A stretch of DNA of 6,661 nt from Alphaproteobacteria bacterium. GTDB taxonomy: Bacteria > Pseudomonadota > Alphaproteobacteria > UBA9219. The stretch lies in the NCBI GenBank assembly GCA_028865155.1, contig JAGWKW010000067.1, positions 1 through 6,661 on the forward strand. Direction: 5' to 3'. Shown here piece by piece: positions 1-6,271 of this stretch. The first letter of the stretch is position 1. Each line of letters starts with the position of its first letter. Both the position numbers and the translations under genes were made by a program. Below the pieces are notes generated by a model. The model did no database searches. It was not told the DNA's origin and saw only the letters and a list, made by a program, of their open reading frames with translations.

Positions 1-1
1 G

Positions 2-652
2 GAAACAATCATCAAGACTGGTTCGCATATGCGTGAGGTTCTTGATCACTACATGCCGAAGATACTGGCATCTGACGTTCTGAATCACATGAACCTAGAG
101 ACAAAAAAGTTTTTTATCGTCAGCGCACACCGCGAAGAAAATGTCGACACGCCACAAAACCTGGCCGATATGGTCGAAACGCTGAACGCTCTTGCGGCAA
201 CCTATGACGTTCCCGTTATCGTCTCGACGCATCCGCGCACACGCAAGCGACTCGATGCGCTGAAAATCGACAACTTCCATAAAAATATCCAGTTTCTCAA
301 GCCTTTTGGGTTTTGCGATTACGTAAAATTGCAGATGGAGGCCCTTTGCGTCATATCCGACAGCGGCACAATCACCGAAGAAAGTTCCCTTCTCAACCTG
401 CCTGCGGTTACGATCCGCAACGCCCATGAACGCCCCGAAGGCATGGATGTCGGCACCCTGATTATGGCGGGCCTGAAGAAAGACCGCGTGCTGGACGCCG
501 TGCGCGTTATCATCGCACAATACGACCAAAACAAGCGTGTCGTTCCGCCCGTACCCGATTATGAAAACCCCTCCGTTTCCAAGCAACTGTTACGGGTCGT
601 TCTGAGCTACGTCGATTATATAAATCGCACCGTTTGGTCCAAGGCAAACTAA
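2..652 (+). CDS. fnlC: UDP-HexNAc 2-epimerase, FnlC/WbjD type (5'-truncated by window edge)
   Basis: The C-terminal 216 residues of a non-hydrolysing UDP-N-acetylhexosamine 2-epimerase are visible. The frame is open from base 2, and family members run to about 375 residues, so roughly 160 lie upstream. Family landmarks are the SAHREENVD segment, STHPRTRKR, KPFGFCDY, the nucleotide-binding SDSGTITEES motif and HERPEG. WecB proper normally has a DSGG-I-QEE form and a TERPE form. The SGTITEES plus HERPEG wording is what I know from FnlC/WbjD/Cap5G enzymes, which convert UDP-2-acetamido-2,6-dideoxy-L-talose to UDP-L-FucNAc in the cytoplasm for O-antigen or capsule. It ends in TAA, 72 bp before the WbpL-like gene on the same strand, with no terminator seen, so co-transcription is likely. 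The epimerase family is certain; the exact sugar is inferred, since the partner fnlA/fnlB genes lie outside the window. A decayed copy of its 3' end lies at 1935-2108. Confidence 0.9.
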   Translation, partial: ETIIKTGSHMREVLDHYMPKILASDVLNHMNLETKKFFIVSAHREENVDTPQNLADMVETLNALAATYDVPVIVSTHPRTRKRLDALKIDNFHKNIQFLKPFGFCDYVKLQMEALCVISDSGTITEESSLLNLPAVTIRNAHERPEGMDVGTLIMAGLKKDRVLDAVRVIIAQYDQNKRVVPPVPDYENPSVSKQLLRVVLSYVDYINRTVWSKAN

Positions 653-724
653 CAGTCAGCAGTAACTCAAGGCAGCGATCATATGAGCCGATGGTCCCAA
701 GACGGTCAAACAGCGTGTTGAAAA

Positions 725-1756
725 ATGATTAACATGCCGCATGCACATTTATCATTTTCAATTTTTATATTCATAAGCAGCTTCGCGCTTGCACTTGGCC
801 TGACCTCCCTGGTTAAGCGCATTTTGTTGGAACACACCGTACTGGATGTTCCCAACAATCGCAGCTCGCATAAAATTCCGTTGCCACGCGGTGGCGGTTT
901 GGCATTGCTGGCGATTATCATTCCGACATTGATAGGCGCAGCATTCGTTATTGATGACAATATGCGCCACGCTTGGCTTATCGCCGCAGTATTTCTGCTG
1001 GCCATAGTTTCATGGCTTGATGACTGTGGGCACGTCAGCATTAGAGTGCGGTTAGGCACACATATTATAGCCGCTTTCCTCGGCAGCCTCTCCTTCACGC
1101 CACAAGAAATGCTATGGGGCGGCGCAATTCCATTCTGGCTGGATCGCGCATCTATGATCTTGGGTTGGGTTTGGTTTGTCAATTTATACAATTTTATGGA
1201 CGGCATCGATGGCATAACGGGAACCGAAACCATCACCATCACCACTGGGGTATACCTCGTTATGCTTCTGACCGGGGTCAATGATCAGTTCGCGGAATCT
1301 ACAACCTTAATCTTAGCAGGCGTATGCCTTGGATTTCTCTTTCACAACTGGCACCCTGCTAAAATATTTCTGGGTGACGTCGGCAGCATACCTTTGGGCT
1401 ATTTGAGCGGATTTTGTTTGTTATCGCTAGCGGTCACCAGGCAAGGGGGGGGGGGCAATCTGGCATCGGCTATTATCTTGCCATTATACTATCTAGCCGA
1501 CAGTGGCATTACCATTGCTAAGCGCGCTCTGCACCACGAAAAAATATGGCAAGCCCACCGCGAGCATTTTTATCAACGTGCTGCTTTGGCCGCAGGGCGG
1601 CATGATCAGGTGGTTATTTGGGTAGCCATAGCCAATTTAGGATTAATTGTAGCCTCATTGGGCTCGATTTTTTTTCCCTGGGAAGGGCTTGGTCTTGGCG
1701 TTCTAATAGTCGCGGCATTGTTAAGAAAGTTGCAAAAATACGCATTTATCAAATGA
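725..1756 (+). CDS. wbpL: WbpL/WecA-type undecaprenyl-phosphate HexNAc-1-phosphate transferase
   Basis: This 343-residue, strongly hydrophobic protein has about ten membrane segments and belongs to the MraY/WecA (glycosyltransferase 4) superfamily. It transfers a HexNAc-1-phosphate from UDP to undecaprenyl phosphate at the inner membrane, starting an O-antigen or capsule repeat. Motifs in order: SSHKIPLPRGGG (47-58), the WLDD aspartate pair (D99, D100), NLYNFMDGIDG (153-163), HNWHPAKIFLGDVGS (207-221) and the HREHFYQRAA loop (278-287). Length and motifs fit WbpL, whose substrates are FucNAc or QuiNAc types, agreeing with the FnlC-like neighbour. The start is the first ATG after an in-frame TGA (719-721). 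No convincing Shine-Dalgarno precedes it, and ATG 734 is an alternative. Residues 241-244 (GGGG) are encoded by an uninterrupted run of 11 G, and a T8 run lies at 1668-1675; either could be a slippage site. The family call is secure; the sugar is inferred. Confidence 0.92.
   Translation: MINMPHAHLSFSIFIFISSFALALGLTSLVKRILLEHTVLDVPNNRSSHKIPLPRGGGLALLAIIIPTLIGAAFVIDDNMRHAWLIAAVFLLAIVSWLDDCGHVSIRVRLGTHIIAAFLGSLSFTPQEMLWGGAIPFWLDRASMILGWVWFVNLYNFMDGIDGITGTETITITTGVYLVMLLTGVNDQFAESTTLILAGVCLGFLFHNWHPAKIFLGDVGSIPLGYLSGFCLLSLAVTRQGGGGNLASAIILPLYYLADSGITIAKRALHHEKIWQAHREHFYQRAALAAGRHDQVVIWVAIANLGLIVASLGSIFFPWEGLGLGVLIVAALLRKLQKYAFIK
1445..1455 (+). repeat. G11 homopolymer inside the wbpL-like gene (candidate phase-variation tract)
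   Basis: Eleven consecutive G bases encode Gly241-Gly244 together with the following C. Reading the flanks with one G fewer gives a TAG at 1494-1496 and a 256-residue product. One G more gives a TAA at 1519-1521 and a 265-residue product. Both lose the HREHFYQRAA catalytic loop and the C-terminal membrane segments. Homopolymeric G tracts of this length are established slipped-strand switches in Campylobacter, Neisseria and Helicobacter surface-glycan genes. That this one switches is inference, and a sequencing or assembly length error is also possible. Confidence 0.6.
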
Positions 1757-1817
1757 CAAGCATGCCTCGTCAGGAATAGGTCTAATAATGGATATAAACA
1801 CAGTACCAGCTTGGCAT

Positions 1818-1852
1818 CAGAATTGATCATCAATTTTTTCGATGCAATTCTG
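1818..1852 (+). terminator. weak A+T-rich hairpin after wbpL, possible terminator
   Basis: Two overlapping inverted repeats lie about 65 bp after the wbpL stop. AATTGA at 1821-1826 pairs with TCAATT at 1830-1835 around a 3-nt loop, and a run of six T (1834-1839) follows. Alternatively, CAGAATTG at 1818-1825 pairs with CAATTCTG at 1845-1852. The first resembles an intrinsic terminator but the stem is short and poor in G+C, so it would be inefficient. Confidence 0.25.
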
Positions 1853-1878
1853 TACAAAATTCTCCATTTTTAACAAGT

Positions 1879-1934
1879 AAGCGAATATACGCCGCTCGTG
1901 ATCTGCAGCGTCGACTCGCGCGACGAGCTTGTGT
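1879..1934 (+). pseudogene. relic of a HlyD-family adaptor gene interior (direct repeat of 5202-5257)
   Basis: This 56-bp stretch aligns without gaps to 5202-5257, inside the downstream adaptor gene, with 51 of 56 bases identical by my hand count. Similarity stops abruptly at both ends. Read in the donor frame it gives SEYTPLVICSVDSRDELV where the intact gene gives SEYTPPVIYSVDSRDKLV. The internal differences (1896, 1905, 1906, 1925) are all transitions, and they give three amino-acid replacements (P to L, Y to C, K to E), as expected for a copy no longer under selection. It has no start and no stop. Its source could be the downstream gene or a close homologue. Confidence 0.75.
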
Positions 1935-2108
1935 CTAAAGACCGATGCTGAACGCGGCGTGCATCATCATCGTGCAATACGCCCTCAGCGCACACGTCGT
2001 TCCGCCTGTGCCTAACTGTATGAAAGCTCATGCATTTCAAAACAGTTGCTGCGCATCGTCTTCAGCTACGTTGATTACATTGGTCGCACCGTCTGCTCGA
2101 AAGCATAG
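1935..2108 (+). pseudogene. frameshifted 3'-end relic of an FnlC/WbjD-type epimerase
   Basis: This stretch aligns to the last 55-60 codons of the epimerase gene at 2-652. Codons from 1945 read MLNAACIIIVQY and then VVPPVPN, against VLDAVRVIIAQY and VVPPVPD in the intact gene. After CAA at 2038-2040, two extra bases (2041-2042) shift the frame. From 2043 it reads QLLRIVFSYVDYIGRTVC, then SKA and a TAG at 2106-2108, matching QLLRVVLSYVDYINRTVW plus SKAN. Over the last 20 codons I count 43 of 60 identical bases, and many of the differences fall at third positions. The copy therefore diverged as a working gene before it broke, which suggests a foreign or older allele, not a fresh duplication. A few bases are also missing near 1939-1945 relative to the intact gene. 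Confidence 0.8.
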
Positions 2109-2165
2109 CAGAACATTTCGCTTCTCCTTGCCCCGACAGGCTTTTTTCCGGTGCGCCCTATGGTT

Positions 2166-4241
2166 CTACTTGACCGGATCGCAGTCTAGGCGGGAAACGA
2201 TCTTATCCAGTGCATCCATTCTTTCCCTGATGAAGAACGGGCGCATATGGCTGGAATCTTTGTAAATTGGCCGCCCCAAATCATCAACGGAAATGCAAAG
2301 ATTGTTCGGACAAACAAGATGCGCCTGATCGATCACGACCGCGCCGGTCGGCAACAGCCGCGCCGCCAATTCGTTTTCCAATGAAATTTCTCGCGGGTCT
2401 CTTGAAAACCGCCCAGGATTAAACCGATACGAGTACGGCAAGAATATCGGCCGCCGGCCGTCGTGGAAATCGAGCATGAATTTAGGATCGAACATACGCC
2501 CATGCGGATTGTCCATTAGGACATAAACCTTGTAGTTTTTCTGCAATCCGGCGACAAAATCGACAAACGCACCGATCGAAGCGTTTTTACCGCCGCCTCC
2601 CCTGAACGGCTCAATAAGGGAGCCTTTTTTATAGTAATAACGATATACGTCTTCCGCCGGATCGGGGGGGCCGGCATTGTCGATGAAATAGCAATTGAAG
2701 CAGGCAGCGATGACTATGTCTTTTACGCTGGGGGTCTTCTTTAAATATGCCAGAAATTTATCCGTGAGCCCCAAACAACTTGGGTGTTGGTTCTCGTAAA
2801 CATTTGGTATCGGCGGACACCCTCCACCCGTAATAAAAGCAACGCTCTTTGCCTTCCCTTTTTTCGTCAAATAGGCAACCTCCGGCCCATATTGCTCCAG
2901 ATGCGAATCTCCAAAAAGAACGATTTCTGGTTTATCCGACGCATTAAGATAAATAGGGATCCCTTGAAAAGTAATGGCGCGCAGCCCCTTGGGATAGCCC
3001 CAGTCTCCGACGGCATTGGAAATTCTTTCATAATTGCCGAATCTAAATCCCAAGCCGTTTTTCATATATGAGCCATAACCAGCGCCCCCGATAATGACCA
3101 TGAGAATCACAAGAACAACAATTTTCGATTTACTCCGTTTGCCAAAACGCACGGGGCATTCGATGATTTTGTAAGTAAGCCACGCAAGCCCGACGGACAG
3201 AAAAACCAACGATATGCGGGTATTGTGGCCTGGGACCTGCCCCTCGATTATTCTTGCAAAAGACAACAAAGGCCAATGCCATAAATATAAAGGGAAACTT
3301 ATCAGGCCGAACCAAACCGCAACCTTGTTCGACAAGACGATACGATTGCCCCAAGCTTGCGGCCCCGCGGCAATAATGCACATGGCGCCCAACACGGGCG
3401 CTAAAGCCCAGACGCCGGGAAAGCTTAATTCCCTATTGATCTTCCAGAACCCGCACGCCACCAACCACAGGCCGACAAACGAAAGAATATTGGATAAATT
3501 CTTTTTTTGTTTTTCCTTTTTTATAAAAACGCCAAAAGCGCTACCTATCTTGCCTTTCATAAAATTAAAAACATTCTTTTTATAAAGAGTTGCCCAGGCT
3601 AGCAGGCTGCCGCTCGACAGTTCCCAAAAACGCGTCTGCGGAGAATAAAATGCGGCAACGGCATGGTGTTTCACTTCCATCAGGTTAAGAATAAACGACC
3701 CGACGGCCACAGCGCCAATAACTGCAAGAAGGTTGAACTTGCGCTTATAAGCCAGCCAAAGCGATAGCGGCCAGACGATATAGAACTGTTCCTCGATCCC
3801 CAGACTCCATAAATGCAAAAGGGGCTTGGTAGCGGCGGCATTATCGAAGTAACCGGATTCGCGCCACAAAACTATGTTGGCGATGAACCCTGCGCCGGCG
3901 GCGATATGCTTGCCTAACTGCTTGTACTCATCAGCCAGCAACGCAAACCAGCCGAAAGCAAAACATGCGACAAGCACGAGAATTAAGTCAGGGAAAATAC
4001 GCTTGATGCGGCGGGCGTAAAACTCGGAAAAACTGAATGTGCCTTTATCCAAATTCTCGAAAATAATCGTCGAAATCAAATAGCCGGAAATAACAAAAAA
4101 AACATCGACGCCCGTAAATCCGCCCCTGACCCAATTTGGAAAAGCATGAAAAGCCACAACGGCCAGAACAGCAATAGCTCTCAACCCATCTATGTCGGGA
4201 CGATAGTGAGGGCGCGACAGGTGCGACTGTTGGGAGGGCAT
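2166..4241 (-). CDS. acyltransferase-3 / SGNH fusion protein, probable O-antigen O-acetylase (OafA-like)
   Basis: This 691-residue inner-membrane protein has two parts. The N-terminal acyltransferase-3 domain (about 10-365) has roughly ten membrane helices, the family signature Arg21-x10-His32 (from LRAIAVL to AFH), GVDVFFVISGYLIS (44-57) and LLHLWSLGIEEQFYIVWPL. A further helix (about 372-393) leads to a periplasmic SGNH domain with the nucleophile block GDSH (Ser446) and the distal Asp662-x-x-His665. This architecture is known from OafA-type enzymes, which take acyl groups across the membrane and acetylate O-antigen sugars. The acetyl donor and target sugar are inferred. The start ATG (4239-4241) has GGAGA 9 nt upstream on the minus strand (4251-4255 in window numbering). 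A lysine-rich cytoplasmic stretch (about 223-250) interrupts the helices. It points against its neighbours and is probably its own unit. T8 (coding strand, 4095-4102) and C7 (2664-2670) runs occur within it. Confidence 0.92.
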   Translation of the reverse strand: MPSQQSHLSRPHYRPDIDGLRAIAVLAVVAFHAFPNWVRGGFTGVDVFFVISGYLISTIIFENLDKGTFSFSEFYARRIKRIFPDLILVLVACFAFGWFALLADEYKQLGKHIAAGAGFIANIVLWRESGYFDNAAATKPLLHLWSLGIEEQFYIVWPLSLWLAYKRKFNLLAVIGAVAVGSFILNLMEVKHHAVAAFYSPQTRFWELSSGSLLAWATLYKKNVFNFMKGKIGSAFGVFIKKEKQKKNLSNILSFVGLWLVACGFWKINRELSFPGVWALAPVLGAMCIIAAGPQAWGNRIVLSNKVAVWFGLISFPLYLWHWPLLSFARIIEGQVPGHNTRISLVFLSVGLAWLTYKIIECPVRFGKRSKSKIVVLVILMVIIGGAGYGSYMKNGLGFRFGNYERISNAVGDWGYPKGLRAITFQGIPIYLNASDKPEIVLFGDSHLEQYGPEVAYLTKKGKAKSVAFITGGGCPPIPNVYENQHPSCLGLTDKFLAYLKKTPSVKDIVIAACFNCYFIDNAGPPDPAEDVYRYYYKKGSLIEPFRGGGGKNASIGAFVDFVAGLQKNYKVYVLMDNPHGRMFDPKFMLDFHDGRRPIFLPYSYRFNPGRFSRDPREISLENELAARLLPTGAVVIDQAHLVCPNNLCISVDDLGRPIYKDSSHMRPFFIRERMDALDKIVSRLDCDPVK

Positions 4242-4250
4242 TATGACGCT

Positions 4251-4255
4251 TCTCC
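4251..4255 (-). promoter_or_regulatory. ribosome binding site fixing the acyltransferase start
   Basis: GGAGA on the minus strand sits 9 nt before the ATG at 4239-4241. No equally good Shine-Dalgarno supports another start, and translation from here gives the complete acyltransferase-3 N terminus. Confidence 0.6.
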
Positions 4256-4364
4256 CATCCTTGGGACGCGGTGAATTAGAATCTTTCGATAAAAGTAATC
4301 ATGTTTTGGCCTGTGTGCAAGCAATGGCCCGTTCGACCGTATGGGCTAAACAGAGCGTGTCCAC

Positions 4365-4380
4365 GCCTATTACGGTAGGC
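4365..4380. repeat. short inverted repeat, possible operator
   Basis: GCCTA and TAGGC form a perfect 5-bp inverted repeat with a 6-nt centre. It is about 80 bp upstream of the candidate adaptor promoter. It is short enough to be chance; an operator role is speculative. Confidence 0.15.
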
Positions 4381-4460
4381 TAACCGAGGGCAACCGCGCG
4401 CTATTCTTCCATTCTTTAAGGAGCGGCGCGGAACAGCCTCTTTTCACAAAGAAATCCCGT

Positions 4461-4489
4461 TTGCAATAGATCCGCATTTCGGGGAAAAT
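4461..4489 (+). promoter_or_regulatory. candidate sigma-70-like promoter for the transporter operon
   Basis: TTGCAA (4461-4466) and GAAAAT (4484-4489) each match four of six consensus bases and are separated by 17 nt. This would start transcription near 4496, leaving about 45 nt of leader before the adaptor ATG at 4540. It is the best-placed pair I could find, but such matches are common by chance. Confidence 0.3.
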
Positions 4490-4539
4490 GCCGACGCGCG
4501 TTCGCGCACGGGTTCGTGTCTTATTTCCGGGATATAGGT

Positions 4540-5340
4540 ATGAAATCCCCCGTTAAATATCTTGTTCTTCTGTCGCTTCTCGCCCTCGTCGTGGGATGCA
4601 AACCGGAAGCGAAAATCTTTAACGGCTATGTTGAAGGCGAATATGTCTATATCGCACCGACGACGCCGGGTATTTTGCAAACGCTGTCCGTCGCGCGCGG
4701 GCAGCAGGTAAAAAAGGGCGATCCGCTTTTCGCGCTCGACCCGACCAATCTGAACGCCATGCTGGCCTCGGCGCAGGCGAGCGTGTCGCAGGCCAAGGCC
4801 GATGACATCAAAGCGCAGGCCGATAATACGCGCGCGCAGCGCCTGCTTCGCACCGGCGGCATAAGCCATGCCGACGCCGATGCGCGCAAGGCGGCATTGG
4901 AAGCGGCGCAGGCCGCGCAGGAAAAAGCCGCGCAGTCGGTGGTGCAGATCGAAAAGCAACTGGCCGAAAGCGCGCCCGCCGCGCCGAAAAGCGGGCGCAT
5001 CGAGGATACGTTTTACCGCGTCGGCGAAAATGTCGCGGCGGGCGCGCCGGTCGTCAGCCTGCTGCCGCCCGAAAATGTGAAAATCCGTTTCTTCGTTCCC
5101 GAAGCCAAACTGCCGATGTTTCCGCTTGGCGCAAACGTGACCGTTACCTGCGACGGCTGCGCGAAACCGGTTGCAGCGAAGGTCAGTTATATCGCTTCGC
5201 AAAGCGAATATACGCCGCCCGTGATCTATAGCGTCGACTCGCGCGACAAGCTTGTTTTCATGGTCGAGGCCAGGCCCAACCGCTTCACGCCGACCTTGCG
5301 CCCCGGACTTCCGGTCAGCATCGAACGGAACGAACCATGA
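4540..5340 (+). CDS. HlyD-family periplasmic adaptor, lipoprotein (YbhG/YhiI-like)
   Basis: This 266-residue membrane-fusion protein would bridge an inner-membrane ABC transporter to an outer-membrane channel. The ATG at 4540 is preferred over the in-frame GTG at 4516. It has GGGA 7 nt upstream and gives a standard lipoprotein signal: lysine-rich start, hydrophobic core, lipobox VVGC with acylated Cys20. A biotinyl-lipoyl-like half motif follows (YIAPTTPGILQTL, then VKKGDPLFALD), then an Ala/Gln-rich coiled-coil hairpin (about 70-145), the second lipoyl half (DTFYRVGENVAAGAPV) and a beta barrel with a CDGC pair (Cys204, Cys207). Near the C terminus is SEYTPPVIYSVDSRDKLVF, typical of YbhG/YhiI relatives. 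It is shorter than E. coli YbhG and YhiI (about 330-355). Its stop overlaps the ATPase start as ATGA. Cargo is unknown; an internal 56-bp piece is duplicated at 1879-1934. Confidence 0.88.
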   Translation: MKSPVKYLVLLSLLALVVGCKPEAKIFNGYVEGEYVYIAPTTPGILQTLSVARGQQVKKGDPLFALDPTNLNAMLASAQASVSQAKADDIKAQADNTRAQRLLRTGGISHADADARKAALEAAQAAQEKAAQSVVQIEKQLAESAPAAPKSGRIEDTFYRVGENVAAGAPVVSLLPPENVKIRFFVPEAKLPMFPLGANVTVTCDGCAKPVAAKVSYIASQSEYTPPVIYSVDSRDKLVFMVEARPNRFTPTLRPGLPVSIERNEP

Positions 5341-6269
5341 CGAGCGCCGACGGTTACGCGGTCGATGTGCATGGGCTGACGAAAATCTATGGCAAAAAAA
5401 CCGTCGTCGATCACATCGACATCCGGATTCCACGCGGCAAGGTTTATGGCTTCCTCGGCCCCAACGGAAGCGGCAAGACGACGACGATCCGCATGATTTG
5501 CGGTTTGCTGACACCCGATGCGGGTGAAGGCACCTGTCTTGGAGCCGATTTGCGGAAGGAACCGAAAAGCATCAAGCGCCGCCTTGGCTACATGACTCAG
5601 AAATTCAGCTTCTGGGACGATATGACAGTCACGGAAAATCTGGCTTTCGTCGCCGACATGTTCGGGCTCGACAATCCGCAGGAACGGGTACAATCGGCAA
5701 TCGAGAAAGCGAACCTTACCGACTATGTCGATCACCTGGCAGGCAGCCTGTCCGGCGGCTGGAAACAGCGGTTGGCTCTTGCGGCCTGTACGCTGCATGA
5801 CCCTGAACTTCTTTTGCTCGACGAACCGACGGCTGGTGTCGACCCGCAGGCGCGGCGCGAATTCTGGGATGAAATCCACCGGCTGGCCGCGGAAGGCCTG
5901 ACCGTCCTTGTCAGCACGCATTACATGGACGAGGCCGAACGCTGCCACGCCATCATTTATCTTTCCTACGGTCATATCGTCGCGCAAGGCACGGTCGATG
6001 AGGTGATTGCGCAAGCGGGATTGACGGCATGGGATGTGCGCGGCGGCGATTTGACCGCGCTTATGGACGAGGTCGGGAAAAACCCGGCCGTGACGGCGGC
6101 GGCCATTTTCGGCGATATATTGCATGTCAGCGGCCCGGGCGGCGCGGCGTTCGACCATGCGCTTGCCTCCTATCGCGCCGATCAGGCCCATCGCTGGGAA
6201 CGGGCCGCGCCGTCGCTCGAAGATGCCTTCATTCGCTTTACCGAGCAACGGTTGAGTAAGGAGGCATAG
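5337..6269 (+). CDS. ABC transporter ATP-binding protein (YbhF/RbbA-like, single ATPase domain)
   Basis: This 310-residue cytoplasmic ATPase would power the adaptor-linked exporter. All functional motifs are intact: Walker A GPNGSGKT (41-48), Q-loop Gln88 in MTQKFS, signature LSGGWKQR (138-145), Walker B LLLLDEP with catalytic Glu163, D-loop AGVDP (166-170) and switch His195 in STHYMDEAE. The GGW form of the signature and the FWD and THYMDEAE segments are those of the ABC-2 ATPases in the YbhF and RbbA/YhiH group. Those E. coli proteins carry two ATPase units in one chain; this one has a single unit and would act as a dimer. The C-terminal 90 residues are a small accessory domain ending in PSLEDAFIRF, usual for the group. 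It starts inside the adaptor stop (ATGA overlap), implying translational coupling, and ends 2 nt before the permease ATG. The substrate is unknown. Confidence 0.93.
   Translation: MTSADGYAVDVHGLTKIYGKKTVVDHIDIRIPRGKVYGFLGPNGSGKTTTIRMICGLLTPDAGEGTCLGADLRKEPKSIKRRLGYMTQKFSFWDDMTVTENLAFVADMFGLDNPQERVQSAIEKANLTDYVDHLAGSLSGGWKQRLALAACTLHDPELLLLDEPTAGVDPQARREFWDEIHRLAAEGLTVLVSTHYMDEAERCHAIIYLSYGHIVAQGTVDEVIAQAGLTAWDVRGGDLTALMDEVGKNPAVTAAAIFGDILHVSGPGGAAFDHALASYRADQAHRWERAAPSLEDAFIRFTEQRLSKEA
6258..6264 (+). promoter_or_regulatory. strong ribosome binding site for the permease
   Basis: AAGGAGG lies 7 nt before the ATG at 6272-6274, inside the last codons of the ATPase gene. It is close to the ideal Shine-Dalgarno sequence, and it fixes the permease start, which has no other upstream in-frame candidate as well placed. 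Confidence 0.75.
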
Positions 6270-6271
6270 CC

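Larger units (their letters stand above)
1757..2165. other. gene-free interval holding recombination relics
   Basis: No intact gene is supported in this 409-bp interval. An open frame at 1945-2265 exists, but its first half is an aligned relic of the epimerase 3' end, it then reads out of frame, and it runs into the opposite-strand acyltransferase gene. The contents are an A+T-rich stretch with a weak hairpin (1757-1878), an adaptor-gene relic (1879-1934), an epimerase relic (1935-2108) and about 57 bp of unexplained sequence before the convergent acyltransferase stop. Confidence 0.7.
4242..4515. other. divergent intergenic region
   Basis: This interval separates the leftward acyltransferase from the rightward adaptor gene. 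It carries a perfect 5-bp inverted repeat (GCCTA 4365-4369 and TAGGC 4376-4380), an AAGGAG (4418-4423) with no start codon close behind it, a GCGCG/CGCGC palindrome around 4496-4507 and a candidate promoter at 4461-4489. A 46-codon open frame from ATG 4243 to TAA 4383 has no recognisable ribosome binding site and is discussed as a possible relic. No intact gene is supported. Confidence 0.55.

Noticed and set aside
1225..1245. Tandem ACCATC units in wbpL
   Set aside because: Only two full copies plus a partial one, encoding ordinary Thr-Ile alternation in a membrane protein; not a meaningful repeat.
2121..2147. Possible terminator ahead of the six-T run at 2142-2147
   Set aside because: The only pairing I find before the T run is about three base pairs (GCC with GGC), too weak to call a stem.
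1945..2265. 106-codon open frame on the plus strand
   Set aside because: Its first third is the epimerase relic, its middle reads that relic out of frame, and its end overlaps the acyltransferase coding region on the other strand. No family resemblance beyond the relic and no ribosome binding site.
4418..4423. AAGGAG as the ribosome binding site of a small gene
   Set aside because: No ATG, GTG or TTG follows at a usable distance.
4516..4539. GTG start at 4516 for the adaptor, adding eight residues
   Set aside because: No Shine-Dalgarno precedes it, and the extra residues would put charged sequence ahead of the lipoprotein signal. ATG 4540 has a spaced GGGA and gives a normal signal.
4444..5514. 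Long minus-strand open frame opposite the adaptor gene
   Set aside because: Arg/Cys-rich translation with no motif, a shadow of the G+C-rich adaptor and ATPase genes, which have full family motifs on the plus strand.
5226..6248. Long minus-strand open frame opposite the ATPase gene
   Set aside because: The plus strand carries every ABC ATPase motif in order; the reverse frame shows nothing recognisable.
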